Source: an uncultured Lachnospiraceae bacterium
Lineage (GTDB): Bacteria; Bacillota; Clostridia; Lachnospirales; Lachnospiraceae
Length of the DNA: 64,000 nucleotides
Direction of reading: 5' to 3'
Assembly (NCBI GenBank): GCA_947384285.1
Contig: CANDGI010000015.1
Location: 1-64,000, forward strand
Below the pieces are notes generated by a model. That model was given only the letters and a program-made list of their open reading frames with translations, searched no databases and was not told the origin of the DNA. Below, one piece after another: positions 1 to 9,329 of this stretch. Position 1 is the stretch's first letter. Each line of letters starts with the position of its first letter. A program made the position numbers and the translations under genes.

Positions 1-65
1 CATAGAAACTTATTAAACAAGTAGTCTTGATTGACTACACCATTATTATACTAGGGGGTGAAAAA

Positions 66-1886
66 ATGGATGTAAAGGAAATCTTGTTGAATAGCATGGC
101 AGAAGATAAATTTTGGGATATCTGCAATTTTGTAGAAAAACTGTATTTGATGGAAAGCGACCTTCTCATCCTGATGGCAAGAAAGTTTTTTAATCTTTTT
201 TGTGTGTTTCATGAGATAAATTGTGAAAAGTATGAGCGTTTGGAGATTCCTTATGAGAATGGGAAAAAGATTATAACAAACCGGGCATTGCCATTGCTGA
301 AGAATGATTTGAAGAAAGGCAGATTTCAAAAAGTAGTGATAGCTGATGATATCATTATTCATGGCAGAAGCATTCGGGAAGTTTATGATGAAGTAGTAAA
401 GCTGTGTCCAAAAGCAGAAGTTTCTCTTATGTCCTATATAAGGAATGATGAAGAAAAGTTTGTGTATGAAGAAATCATAGACGAGATTCATTCACGCTAT
501 CAGGCAGAGTCTTATGATGAGTGGAGAGAGTTATCAGATGAAATTGTAAATGTATTTTATATGTCAGGCAGGCCATACATTTCCTATCTTCCATATTTTT
601 CCCTGAAAATTAGCTGGCAGGATTTGCAGGAGAAACTTCAGCAGGGAGAGTGTCTGCCTATCCAGGATGAGGATATGGAGAGATGCGGGGTGGAAGCGTG
701 TATGTATACTGGAAAGGAATTAGATGTTTTTCAACAGTTAAAATATTGCAAAATTTCTGTGTTACGTTTTTATCATTATTCAATGTTGGATAAAGTGATT
801 GCAGTTCCATATTTTTGTATGGATGTGATGAAAAAAGATTCAGTGAGGATGATTTCTGACATTGTGCGGAAACAGTATTTGACACAGGAATATCAGGAAT
901 TGGTAAGTCAAAATGACGGTGCTGGTGAAATGCGGATGATGGAATTGGAATATACGTTAAGTGCTTGGCTTTGCATGCATGTTTTTGGTGTATTGGATAT
1001 ACAGGTGGATACGTGGCATAAGCAGATAGAACATTATAATTTTTGTGAAAAGCTGCTTCCAGACGCAATACTGTCTGTTCGAGAAATACAAGGCAGGCTG
1101 GATGCGATAGAAGCAATTGGGAAACAAATTTGCCCACAAGAAACGGAAATAAACACTGACATTGAGATTCTTTTGGAAAAATACTATAATCTAAAGGAGG
1201 TATATAACAACAAATTTGCAGAATGGTGTAAAATGCATTCATGGACAGAAAAACGTATGGATTACAAACAGCGCTTCATGGATAATTATTTAGTTCTAAA
1301 TGGAACGCTTGATGAGGAACGGTGTAAAAAGCGTAATATAGAGCAAAAGCGTTTGTTTGGCATACCTATATCATTTCTTTTGGATGATATGGGTGACTTC
1401 CTGTATAAGCTGTATGGACACGGAAAAAGTAAAAATAGCTATGTTAAGCAGGTTTTTGCTGTAATTCTCAGAGCTATTGATTCCGGAAGAGGAACTGTTG
1501 TTACTAAGGTTGTAGGTGGAGAATCTGAGACTGGGTATACGGAGTCGGTAATTTACGCTGGGGAACAGAATTATAAATTTTATGAAAGTACAAATTTTCC
1601 AGTGATGTATGGGCTGTATTTGATAGAACAGGAATCTGCGCAGCAAAACGTTCCTGAGGAAATCAATGATGCTCGTAAGAAAAAATTGATTGATAAATTT
1701 TCTCAATATTTACTAGAACAGAATATATTTTATATTAAGGAGGAAATGCAGCAAATAGCCGAATGTAACATTAGTGAAAATTATAAAAAGTTTTTACAGA
1801 ATTCTTATGAAAAATATTATGGGAATCCTGTTTTAAACGAGGCGGTCACAATGGCACTGGGTATTTGTAGTAATGCAGGCAGATAG
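66..1886 (+). CDS. Unknown protein with phosphoribosyltransferase-like loop
   Basis: Protein of 606 residues. Residues about 90-102 (VVIADDIIIHGRS) resemble the PRPP-binding loop of type I phosphoribosyltransferases, so the N-terminal quarter is probably a PRTase-like fold. The rest matches nothing I recognise and has no membrane segment or signal peptide. The ATG at 66 is preferred to one at 27 because an AGGGGGTG ribosome site (53-60) lies 5 bases upstream. It overlaps or abuts the following gene, so the two are probably one operon. Both are clearly AT-richer than the genes from 3.2 kb on, which suggests transfer. A PRTase domain fused to a long unknown region is seen in some defence and regulatory proteins, but nothing here proves such a role. 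Confidence 0.7.
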   Translation: MDVKEILLNSMAEDKFWDICNFVEKLYLMESDLLILMARKFFNLFCVFHEINCEKYERLEIPYENGKKIITNRALPLLKNDLKKGRFQKVVIADDIIIHGRSIREVYDEVVKLCPKAEVSLMSYIRNDEEKFVYEEIIDEIHSRYQAESYDEWRELSDEIVNVFYMSGRPYISYLPYFSLKISWQDLQEKLQQGECLPIQDEDMERCGVEACMYTGKELDVFQQLKYCKISVLRFYHYSMLDKVIAVPYFCMDVMKKDSVRMISDIVRKQYLTQEYQELVSQNDGAGEMRMMELEYTLSAWLCMHVFGVLDIQVDTWHKQIEHYNFCEKLLPDAILSVREIQGRLDAIEAIGKQICPQETEINTDIEILLEKYYNLKEVYNNKFAEWCKMHSWTEKRMDYKQRFMDNYLVLNGTLDEERCKKRNIEQKRLFGIPISFLLDDMGDFLYKLYGHGKSKNSYVKQVFAVILRAIDSGRGTVVTKVVGGESETGYTESVIYAGEQNYKFYESTNFPVMYGLYLIEQESAQQNVPEEINDARKKKLIDKFSQYLLEQNIFYIKEEMQQIAECNISENYKKFLQNSYEKYYGNPVLNEAVTMALGICSNAGR

Positions 1887-2928
1887 AATGAGAGAGGAAC
1901 AAAAGATTATTTTATCATTATATTATGCTGATCCAACAGCCAAACCTTCCAATATACAGGAAACAAAACTTAGCATAGGTATGGATGTTGTACAGATGCT
2001 CTTTTTGATGGAGGGGGTATTTGATGAAATAGAGTATAAATATTATATTGCAGATGGAAAGATACAAAGTCAGCCAATAGGGGATAAAATTAAAGAATAT
2101 CAGGATCTGATAGAACAATCGGATCCTGAACTGAAAGTGGCGCAAGTTCTTGCCGCTGTGAATAATGGAGAAAATGCTTTTCAAGATTTGGATTATAGGA
2201 AGATTGATTCTTATCGTAGAAATAGGACTGCAAAGATGGCCGTCCCTAAAGATAATCTGTATTTTTTAAACATACTGGTGCGAAATGTCAATGGCAAACA
2301 TGTGTTAGGAGAAAGAAATACTCATATTTTTTATCATCTGTTCAGTAACCGTAAGGGAAAAGAATTTATCGGTTGTTTGGTATCCATGATGGTCAAGTTC
2401 ATATCTACCCTTCTTAAGGGGGACGTGGAAGAAGCGGAGAAAGTGATTGCAGTTTTGAATGGGGATTATGATTTGATGAAGGTGGCTTATCAGAATAGAA
2501 AAAAATTTTTGGAGAATATGATGAGACATGAGCAACGAATGAGGTATGATTATCCTGAGAATTTTTTTCTAAACCAATCTGAAAAGTTTAGGACCTGGGT
2601 TAAGGATCATAGGGATATCAAAGATGAGGGTGATATCCTGAAGTTTATTTTTTATAAGAATGAAGCTTTAAAGAATTTTACTCTCCATCTGATGTTACAT
2701 ATTGTGAAAATCAGCAGGATTTTTCTGAAGGACAAGCATAAGATCACTTTGTTGGAAAAGAATTTTAAGTTGAGTGAGGTTCTGCAAATGTCAGAATTTT
2801 ATCATTTGGATCGTTTGATAGAAAAGTTAGAGGAAAGGGGGAAAGATTCATCTTTTGATATGATAAAGTGGGCTAATGAATATAATGGTAAATTATACGA
2901 TCTTGCTAAAGAATTGAGGTTGTTATAG
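1873..2928 (+). CDS. Unknown protein, partner of the PRTase-like gene
   Basis: Predicted 351-residue soluble protein with no motif I recognise. It is rich in Lys, Glu, Phe and Tyr and looks mostly helical in its second half (about 170-351). The first ATG (1873) overlaps the end of the upstream gene by 14 bases. A second ATG at 1888 lies one base after that gene's stop and may be the true start through translational coupling. Neither has a clear ribosome site of its own, which supports co-translation with the PRTase-like protein. The two proteins therefore probably act together. Function is unknown. Confidence 0.6.
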   Translation: MQADRMREEQKIILSLYYADPTAKPSNIQETKLSIGMDVVQMLFLMEGVFDEIEYKYYIADGKIQSQPIGDKIKEYQDLIEQSDPELKVAQVLAAVNNGENAFQDLDYRKIDSYRRNRTAKMAVPKDNLYFLNILVRNVNGKHVLGERNTHIFYHLFSNRKGKEFIGCLVSMMVKFISTLLKGDVEEAEKVIAVLNGDYDLMKVAYQNRKKFLENMMRHEQRMRYDYPENFFLNQSEKFRTWVKDHRDIKDEGDILKFIFYKNEALKNFTLHLMLHIVKISRIFLKDKHKITLLEKNFKLSEVLQMSEFYHLDRLIEKLEERGKDSSFDMIKWANEYNGKLYDLAKELRLL

Positions 2929-3158
2929 GGGAATTTATTAAGAGGGGAAAAGGTACGGATTTGCTATAATCCGTCCTAAGACTCACTCTTTTTTATTTTT
3001 TACGACTTTCAATGCTCTATGTATTTCTATAGTAATTTTTCTTGTACTCGCAATTTTCTGCACTATTACCGCAAATGTATAACTCTGCTCCGCATACTTC
3101 TTTAATATCTCCTATTACAATGAAGTCAATCCTATCCGTAAAATCAAAATGCATGGAA

Positions 3159-3184
3159 CCCTCCGGTTTCCAGGAACCGGAGGG
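3159..3184. terminator. Hairpin terminator after the galactosidase gene
   Basis: A 10-bp GC-rich stem (3159-3168 with 3175-3184) and a 6-base loop lie just past the minus-strand galactosidase stop (3194). The flanking T-run is on the plus strand, so it may end transcription from both sides. A weaker 7-bp stem (2955-2961 with 2968-2974) follows the plus-strand gene at 2928. Confidence 0.5.
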
Positions 3185-3193
3185 GTTTTCCAT

Positions 3194-5386
3194 TTATCCG
3201 TCTTTTCTTACTAGATGAAACTGGAACGCCGTATATTCTGGAACTTCCCGTTCAATAGGAAGCCCGGCATTCATCAGCGCAGAACCGGAGTATGCTTCTT
3301 TACTGCCATTGATGGTATACATGGCGTCTGGCAGAAGCCCCTTCGCGCGGATGTATTCTTGAGGGCCGTTGCAGGTCAGATTGGTCACCACTACGCTTAG
3401 AAGGGATTCGCTCTTATCCTTCGCCACATGCTGCCATGCAGTCATATTTCCCATTTCAAATGGATTCGACAGCCGGTAGTAGTCCCCCTGGAAAATCAAA
3501 GGATAGTATTTTCGGAACAGGTCGCTTTGCTCTTTGCATAATTGCTGTTCTTCCTCTGTCAGATGGGTGGCATCCAGCTCGTATCCAAAGGTTCCGCACA
3601 TAGCTACCACTGCCTTGGTGCGCAAAGGCACCAGACGTCCGCTGTCGGAGATATGGGCGCCCATGCTGGAAACCGGGTAGACAAAGGAGGTGCCGTAATG
3701 GAGCTTCAGCCGGTCGATGGGGTGGTTATTGTCGCTGACCCAGTACTGGGGATAATAGTGCAGCATAGCAGGGTCATAGCGTCCGCCGCCGCCGCTGCAG
3801 CCCTCAAACAGGATATCCGGGTGGGTTTTGATGATTGCATCCATGACCCGGTACAAGCCTAAAATATACCGATGATAGACTTCTCCCTGTTTGTCAGTGG
3901 GAAGGGCATTGGACCAGATATCTGCAAGGGAACGGTTGATATCCCATTTCACATAGTAGATGTTGGCATTGTCCAGGATCTGGTTGATGCTCTTGATTAA
4001 ATAGTCCTGTACTTCCGTCCGGCTCATATCCAGCGCCAGCTGGTTCCTGCTGCGGACGCCAGGACGGCCAGGGATTTCCATGGCCCAGTCTTTATGGGCG
4101 CGGTACAAATCGCTGTCCTCGGATACCATCTCCGGCTCAAACCAAATGCCGAATTTCATGCCCAGCGCATTGATCTGCTCTACCAGCTGATCCAGCCCGC
4201 ACCGTATTTTCTCCTGGTTTACCACCCAGTCTCCCAGGCTGCTGTTGTCGTCGTCCCTCTTGCCGAACCATCCATCGTCCATGACCAGAAGGTCTACCCC
4301 CATTTTTTTGGCTGCCTTTGCAATTTCCAGAAGCTTTGTGTCGTCAAAGTCCATAAACGCTGCTTCCCAGCTGTTGATGAGAACCGGACGCTGCACTTCC
4401 TGGACAAACTTGCTGGCGCACAGGTTGGAGCGGTAGAAATCATGGTACAGATGGGACAATCCAGTAAAACCTTTTGCGGAAAATGCCATAACTGCTTCCG
4501 GCCCTTCAAATATCTCCTGAGGTTTCAGCTGGTATACAAACTGTTTGGGGTGGATTCCCATGACCAGACGGAGCTGGTCGTACTGGTCAAGCTCTGCCTC
4601 TGCCAAAAAGTTTCCACTGTACATCAGGGAGCATCCGTAGCAGTTTCCGTAGTCTTCGGCAGCTTCCCGGTCGCAGAGGATGACAAATGGATTCTGCTGA
4701 TGGCTGGAAGAACCTCGCACGCTCCCTATGGTATGGATGTGATGGGTCATATGCTGGCGTTCTACCTGCCGCTCCTGCCCGTAACGTCCTGGAAGGCTCA
4801 CAAGATCCATGTGGGCGCCATTTAAGAAATCAAGGCAGACCGACATGATTTTCTTAAGATGGATCGGCCTGTCCCCGCCATTTACCACCTTTACGGCGCG
4901 GGTGATGATATCAGCTTCCTCAAAGACACTGTATAAAAGATGTACCTGTACTTTGCTGACAGGATCCGACAAGGTAATCTGTAGAGAATCCACCGTGTCA
5001 TTTTCCCGTGCAAATACCGTTGGCAGCGTATCCAGCTTATATTTCCCCTTCCAGATTTTGTGGTCTGTCACCGTCCCGTTGAAGGAATAGCTTCCGTCGC
5101 CGTTTACTACCTCGATGCTGGAGGTTCGGAAATCCCCTTGCTGCTGGGTGCTGAACTCCTGGGGCTGCGCATCCAAGGAAAAAGTCCTGGCGTTTCTCGA
5201 TGCGTACGGATTGCCGGAAAATCCCCGGTCGTACTGGCGGATCTGGTATCCCATATCTGCATCGCCGATGGATGGGCCATAATAGAGATGCAGAAGGTAA
5301 TTCAGGTTTCCGTCTTTCATCTGATAAGATGAGTTCTTTGTGTTCAGTGTCCATGTTTTAAATTTTTCATTGTAGATAATTCCCAT
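3194..5386 (-). CDS. Alpha-galactosidase, GH36
   Basis: Cytoplasmic alpha-galactosidase of 730 residues, the normal length for bacterial GH36. It removes terminal alpha-1,6-galactose from raffinose-family sugars and melibiose. The N-terminal beta-sandwich (about 1-320) is followed by the TIM barrel. The nucleophile is Asp482 in KWDINR and the acid/base is Asp552 in YWVSDNN; the substrate-binding DDGWFG (370-375) and the glycine-rich CSGGGGRYD loop are intact. No signal peptide. A good ribosome site (AGGGAGGAA) precedes the ATG. It stands alone, with no transporter beside it, so sugar uptake must come from elsewhere. An imperfect operator-like palindrome lies in its leader. Confidence 0.95.
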   Translation of the reverse strand: MGIIYNEKFKTWTLNTKNSSYQMKDGNLNYLLHLYYGPSIGDADMGYQIRQYDRGFSGNPYASRNARTFSLDAQPQEFSTQQQGDFRTSSIEVVNGDGSYSFNGTVTDHKIWKGKYKLDTLPTVFARENDTVDSLQITLSDPVSKVQVHLLYSVFEEADIITRAVKVVNGGDRPIHLKKIMSVCLDFLNGAHMDLVSLPGRYGQERQVERQHMTHHIHTIGSVRGSSSHQQNPFVILCDREAAEDYGNCYGCSLMYSGNFLAEAELDQYDQLRLVMGIHPKQFVYQLKPQEIFEGPEAVMAFSAKGFTGLSHLYHDFYRSNLCASKFVQEVQRPVLINSWEAAFMDFDDTKLLEIAKAAKKMGVDLLVMDDGWFGKRDDDNSSLGDWVVNQEKIRCGLDQLVEQINALGMKFGIWFEPEMVSEDSDLYRAHKDWAMEIPGRPGVRSRNQLALDMSRTEVQDYLIKSINQILDNANIYYVKWDINRSLADIWSNALPTDKQGEVYHRYILGLYRVMDAIIKTHPDILFEGCSGGGGRYDPAMLHYYPQYWVSDNNHPIDRLKLHYGTSFVYPVSSMGAHISDSGRLVPLRTKAVVAMCGTFGYELDATHLTEEEQQLCKEQSDLFRKYYPLIFQGDYYRLSNPFEMGNMTAWQHVAKDKSESLLSVVVTNLTCNGPQEYIRAKGLLPDAMYTINGSKEAYSGSALMNAGLPIEREVPEYTAFQFHLVRKDG

Positions 5387-5417
5387 GCGTTTCCTCCCTT
5401 TGATAAAGTGTGGTTAC

Positions 5418-5439
5418 ACATACCTCATGGGTGGTATGT
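5418..5439 (-). promoter_or_regulatory. Operator-like palindrome before the galactosidase
   Basis: Inverted repeat ACATACC-N8-GGTATGT, perfect in both 7-base arms. It lies between a TATAAT -10 box on the minus strand (5461-5466) and the start at 5386, so it would sit just downstream of the transcription start, where a repressor could block elongation. The regulator is unknown; no clear -35 box is seen. Confidence 0.4.
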
Positions 5440-5513
5440 ATTTTTGTTACGTTACTTAGCATTATAACATTTTCCCAGAAGTTTTCCATAATTAATTCAA
5501 ATTTCAAATAATC

Positions 5514-5542
5514 TTGTATATTTTTACCCAAACGTGTAAAAT
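5514..5542 (+). promoter_or_regulatory. Promoter of the tcdA-like gene
   Basis: TTGTAT (5514-5519) and TAAAAT (5537-5542) separated by 17 bases, about 95 bases before the start at 5637. Confidence 0.4.
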
Positions 5543-5636
5543 AAAAAGGAAATGTTTTCGAAATAAGATAAATATAAATAAGAAACGCCAGGACAGGAGA
5601 GAGAGTTTCGTTCTTGTGTTCTGGCCAGGGGAAGTT

Positions 5637-6347
5637 ATGGACGAAAAATTTATCCGGACAGGGCTGCTTTTGGGCGAGGAAGGGCTTTTGCGGCTTGCCC
5701 AGGCAAGGGTGGCGGTATTTGGAATCGGCGGCGTAGGCGGCCATGCTGCAGAAGCCCTGGCAAGAAGCGGCGTAGGAAAATTGGATTTGATCGACAAGGA
5801 CGTGGTCAGCGTTTCAAATATTAACCGGCAGGTGATTGCCACCACAAAAACGCTGGGGCGGTATAAGACACAAGTGATGAAGGAGCGGATTCTGGAAATC
5901 AACCCTAAGGCAGAGGTGGTTGTGCATAATTGCTTTTTTCTGCCGGAGACGGCAGAAGAATTCCAATTTCCGGTTTACGATTATGTGATAGATGCAGTGG
6001 ATACAGTGACAGCAAAGATTGAGCTGGCATTGAAGGCGCAAAAAGCCCATGTTCCCATTATTTCCAGCATGGGCGCCGGGAATAAGCTGGATCCTGCAAG
6101 GTTTGAGGTGGCGGATATTTATGACACATCTGTCTGTCCTCTGGCGCGGGTTATGCGCCGGGAATTGAAAAAACGGGGAGTAAAAAAGCTGAAAACAGTA
6201 TATTCCAAAGAAGAACCCAGGCAGCCGCAGACACGGATATTTGAGGAATCTGGCAGGATTACGCCGGGAAGCGTTGCCTTTGTGCCTTCGGTGGCAGGGC
6301 TTATCCTTGCCGGAGAGGTGGTAAAGGATCTGGCTGCTCTTGATTAG
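5637..6347 (+). CDS. tcdA: tRNA threonylcarbamoyladenosine dehydratase (ThiF/E1-like)
   Basis: E1-like ATP-dependent enzyme of 236 residues. TcdA proteins convert t6A37 of tRNA to the cyclic form (ct6A). The Rossmann nucleotide loop GIGGVG is at 29-34, followed by the DLIDKD and NINRQ motifs of the ThiF family. The DTSVCPLARVMRRELKKRG segment is typical of TcdA/CsdL and separates it from MoeB and ThiF. The ATG at 5637 is chosen because AGGGGAAG lies just upstream; a longer reading from 5514 would add a lysine-rich stretch over the promoter. It is followed at 129 bases by the phosphoesterase gene, an arrangement without an obvious functional link. Confidence 0.88.
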   Translation: MDEKFIRTGLLLGEEGLLRLAQARVAVFGIGGVGGHAAEALARSGVGKLDLIDKDVVSVSNINRQVIATTKTLGRYKTQVMKERILEINPKAEVVVHNCFFLPETAEEFQFPVYDYVIDAVDTVTAKIELALKAQKAHVPIISSMGAGNKLDPARFEVADIYDTSVCPLARVMRRELKKRGVKKLKTVYSKEEPRQPQTRIFEESGRITPGSVAFVPSVAGLILAGEVVKDLAALD

Positions 6348-6476
6348 CTTCCCTCTTGCCGCCCGCCGTTTCCGGGGCATGGCGGCTGGCGCTGTGGAAG
6401 CAAACGGCTTTCATGAGATGCCACATCCTGCGCAGCGGGCAGCAGCCTGGGAATCCCACAAAAAGGAGAAAATCTA

Positions 6477-7523
6477 ATGAAGTTTATTCATATCGCAGAT
6501 GTACATTTAGGAGTAAAGCCCGACAAGGACAAGGCTTGGGCAAAGGAACGGGAGGAGCATAGCTGGCAGGCATTCCGGGACGTGATTACGAAAGCAAAAG
6601 AGGAACAGGTACAGCTTCTTTTGATTGCGGGAAATTTGTTTCACAGGCAGCCGCTGATCCGGGAACTGAAGGAAGTGAGCCGTGAGTTTTCAAGGATTCC
6701 TAATACCCAGGTGGCGCTTATTGCGGGAGACTGTGATTATCTGGGGCCTAGCTCCTGTTATCAGGTGTTTACCTGGGGAGAGAATGTACATTTCCTGAAA
6801 GAGAAAAAGATAAGCTATATAGAATTTGAGGAACTGAGGACCAGGGTTTATGGGTTAAGCTATTGGCGCAGGGAGATGGTAAGGAACCAGTATGATAACC
6901 TCCAGGTAAAAAAGGACGGTTATTACAATATTCTTTTAGCCCGCGGCGCAGACAGGGATAGTACGTCTTTCCGGCCGGGAATATGGAAAAACTCTGTTTT
7001 TGATTATATGGCATTGGGATATACCCATAAACCCAAGCAGATGGACGAGCCTAAGCTGGCGGTATCAGGAGCCTTGCAGCCCATAAACTGTAAGGAAACC
7101 GGGGAACATGGGTATTTTATGGGAGAATTGGGAAAGGATGGCTGCAAAGCTGATTTTTATCCGATTCAGTATTGCCAGTATGTTCCCATGGAGCTGAACG
7201 TCAATCAGGATACAACGGAGGATGAGCTGAAAAGGGCTGTGTCAGAGCAGATAGAAAAGGCGCCGGCTTTCCATTTCTTTAAAATTATTTTGACCGGCGT
7301 GTGCCCTTCTGGTTTGTCCATAGATACAGAAGATTTGGCTGGGATGGAACGGGTGGCGCAGGTGGTAAACCAATGCCAGCCGGACTATGATTTTGAAAAA
7401 TTAAAGCTGCGGTATCAGCAGCAGATTTTAGGGCGGTACATAGAGGCTCTGGAAAAAATGCCCCAGAATGAGATTACAAAAAAAGCGTTGTGTTATGGTG
7501 TGGAGGCATTGTTGGCAGAATGA
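6477..7523 (+). CDS. YhaO/SbcD-like metallophosphoesterase, altered active site
   Basis: Protein of 348 residues related to the SbcD/Mre11 nuclease family and to Bacillus YhaO, which pairs with the SMC-like YhaN in DNA repair. Motif I (HIADVHLG, Asp8/His10) is intact. Motif II reads GNLFH instead of GDLFH, motif III reads GDCD instead of GNHD, the later LLHG region reads LLARG, and the GHxH motif reads GYTH. Several metal ligands are therefore missing, and the nuclease may be inactive or changed. Start supported by AAGGAG upstream. The stop overlaps the next ATG (ATGA), so it is translationally coupled to the YhaN-like ATPase. Confidence 0.8.
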   Translation: MKFIHIADVHLGVKPDKDKAWAKEREEHSWQAFRDVITKAKEEQVQLLLIAGNLFHRQPLIRELKEVSREFSRIPNTQVALIAGDCDYLGPSSCYQVFTWGENVHFLKEKKISYIEFEELRTRVYGLSYWRREMVRNQYDNLQVKKDGYYNILLARGADRDSTSFRPGIWKNSVFDYMALGYTHKPKQMDEPKLAVSGALQPINCKETGEHGYFMGELGKDGCKADFYPIQYCQYVPMELNVNQDTTEDELKRAVSEQIEKAPAFHFFKIILTGVCPSGLSIDTEDLAGMERVAQVVNQCQPDYDFEKLKLRYQQQILGRYIEALEKMPQNEITKKALCYGVEALLAE

Positions 7524-9172
7524 AGATAACAGAGATTCAGATTAAAAATTTTGGAAAGCTCCATAATATTAATATTCGCCCCCTTTCGGGAATCAATGTG
7601 ATTTACGGGGAGAATGAAACAGGAAAATCCACATTGCAGCAGTTTATCAGCGCAATGTTGTTTGGCATGGAAAAGCCGCAGGAGCGGCCTGGCAAAATTG
7701 ACAATTACCATCAATATGAGCCGTGGACTGGCGGCACCTACTATGCCGGAGGGCTTAAGTTCAATGTGGCGGGGAAGGATTTCCTGCTGGAACGGGATTT
7801 CTATTACAAAGAGAAGTCCACAAGGCTGGTAAACCAGGGAGATTTGGAGGAATTATCGGTAGCTCAGGGGGATTTGGAAATGCTGCTGGGCGGTATGAAG
7901 AAAGAAACCTATGAAAATACTTTTTTTATCGGCCAGGAGGCAGTGGAAACAGAGAAAGAATTTGCAGATATCCTGCAGAATTATTTTGTAAATGCTTCCC
8001 TGGGCGGTGAGGGGGATATCGACCTGGCAGGAGCCAGAAGGCAGCTGCAGAACAAACGGCAGGAGGCGGAGCAAAAATATAAAGAAAAACAGGCGGAGCG
8101 AAAAGAAATAGAAGAAAAACTTCTGCTGGAGGAAAAGCTGCTGAAAAAAGATGTGGAGCGGCTGAAAAAGCAGAAAAAGGATGGCTACCAGGCCTTGATA
8201 CAAAAAGATCAGAATAACATGTTCCTTTTTGAGCATGACAGCAACCAGATGGCGGAGTACTTAAGGGATATCCGGCAGCAGAGGCAGCAGAAGGAATACC
8301 ATATCAAGTTTGCCATATCCTTGTTTTTGCTGGCTGTGGGCCTGGCGGCAGGTATCTGGAACGGAATGGAGCATTTATTCCCTTCCCCTGTAGCTGGGTG
8401 GATTATGCTGGAGGTTGCCTTGGGCTGCCTTGTCCTGACAGGAGTTGCCGGGGCGGTTCTCTGGTTTGGGAAAGCAAGGCAGTTGAAGCTTCTGCGCAAG
8501 CAGCAGGAGGAAGAAGCAGAGGAAATGAGACAGAATACTTCCATGGAATTGGAGCAGCAAAAGAATACAAAGCAGCAGAAGGAGCAGGCGGGCAAGGAAG
8601 CTGTGGAGGAGCTTTTGCAAATCCAGCTTTCCGAGAAGCAGGCGGAGCTTATGAACCTGCAGGAGGAGCTGGAGGAGTGCCTGCAGCCAACAGAGCAGGA
8701 ACAGGAATATGAGAGCCAGGTGAAAGCCTGCGAACTGGCGCTTGGCACGCTGGAACAGTTGTCCCAGGAAGCTTATCAGGATACCAGGGAGCAGTTGGAG
8801 CAGGAAATGTCACGGATTCTGGCAGAGCTGACCAATGGAAAATATAATAAAATGAGCCTGGATGCCCAGATGAATCTGGTGGTGACAACGGAAAAGAGAC
8901 GGATTTACCCCTGGCAGCTAAGCAAAGGCACCATGGAGCAGATGTATCTGGCATTGCGGATGGGAGCCGGAGGTTTTTTTACGAAAGAGGAATCTATGCC
9001 GATTGTATTGGACGAGGTGTTTTCATCTTTTGATGAGAAACGTTTGGAAGGGGCTTTGCAATGGCTTGGGAAACAGAACGTCCAGATTTTCCTGTTCACC
9101 TGCCAGAAACGGGAAATGGACATCTTGGAGCGGAAGGGAATTCCCTTTGGCAAGATTATGTTGAGCAGATGA
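7520..9172 (+). CDS. YhaN-like SMC-type ATPase with membrane segments
   Basis: ATPase of 550 residues of the YhaN/Rad50-like kind. Walker A is GENETGKST (30-38). A charged coiled coil (about 170-260) is followed by two hydrophobic segments (about 263-281 and 293-317), a second coiled coil, and the Walker B LDEVFSSFDEKR near the C-terminus. At 550 residues it is much shorter than Bacillus YhaN, so the coiled-coil arms are short. The hydrophobic hairpin suggests membrane attachment. The start overlaps the phosphoesterase stop by four bases and is preferred to an ATG at 7490. Its last five codons form the first unit of a tandem repeat that continues past the stop. Confidence 0.8.
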   Translation: MKITEIQIKNFGKLHNINIRPLSGINVIYGENETGKSTLQQFISAMLFGMEKPQERPGKIDNYHQYEPWTGGTYYAGGLKFNVAGKDFLLERDFYYKEKSTRLVNQGDLEELSVAQGDLEMLLGGMKKETYENTFFIGQEAVETEKEFADILQNYFVNASLGGEGDIDLAGARRQLQNKRQEAEQKYKEKQAERKEIEEKLLLEEKLLKKDVERLKKQKKDGYQALIQKDQNNMFLFEHDSNQMAEYLRDIRQQRQQKEYHIKFAISLFLLAVGLAAGIWNGMEHLFPSPVAGWIMLEVALGCLVLTGVAGAVLWFGKARQLKLLRKQQEEEAEEMRQNTSMELEQQKNTKQQKEQAGKEAVEELLQIQLSEKQAELMNLQEELEECLQPTEQEQEYESQVKACELALGTLEQLSQEAYQDTREQLEQEMSRILAELTNGKYNKMSLDAQMNLVVTTEKRRIYPWQLSKGTMEQMYLALRMGAGGFFTKEESMPIVLDEVFSSFDEKRLEGALQWLGKQNVQIFLFTCQKREMDILERKGIPFGKIMLSR

Positions 9173-9326
9173 GAGAAAAACCTGAAATGAAAATCATGTT
9201 GGGCAGATGAAATAGAATCAAGAAATGGAAAAACCATGTTGGCAGATGAGATAAAACCAGGAATGGAAAAACCATGTTGGCAGATGAGATAAGACTAGGA
9301 ATGGAAAAATCATGTTGGGCAGATGA
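9158..9326. repeat. Tandem repeat of about 38 bp, 4.4 units
   Basis: Units begin with ATGTTG(A/G)GCAGATGA or close forms at 9158, 9196, 9236, 9274 and 9312 (spacing 38, 40, 38, 38). Unit 1 carries the stop codon of the YhaN-like gene and the last unit ends four bases before the penicillin-binding protein start. It fills the whole intergenic space. Confidence 0.85.
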
Positions 9327-9329
9327 AAG

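Noticed and set aside
28-52. Promoter before the PRTase-like gene
   Set aside because: TTGATT/TTGACT and TATACT-like boxes exist but the spacing is 10-14 bases, too short.
4094-4825. Long plus-strand open frame of 243 codons
   Set aside because: It lies entirely opposite the GH36 gene, whose active-site motifs are certain; no ribosome site or family pattern.
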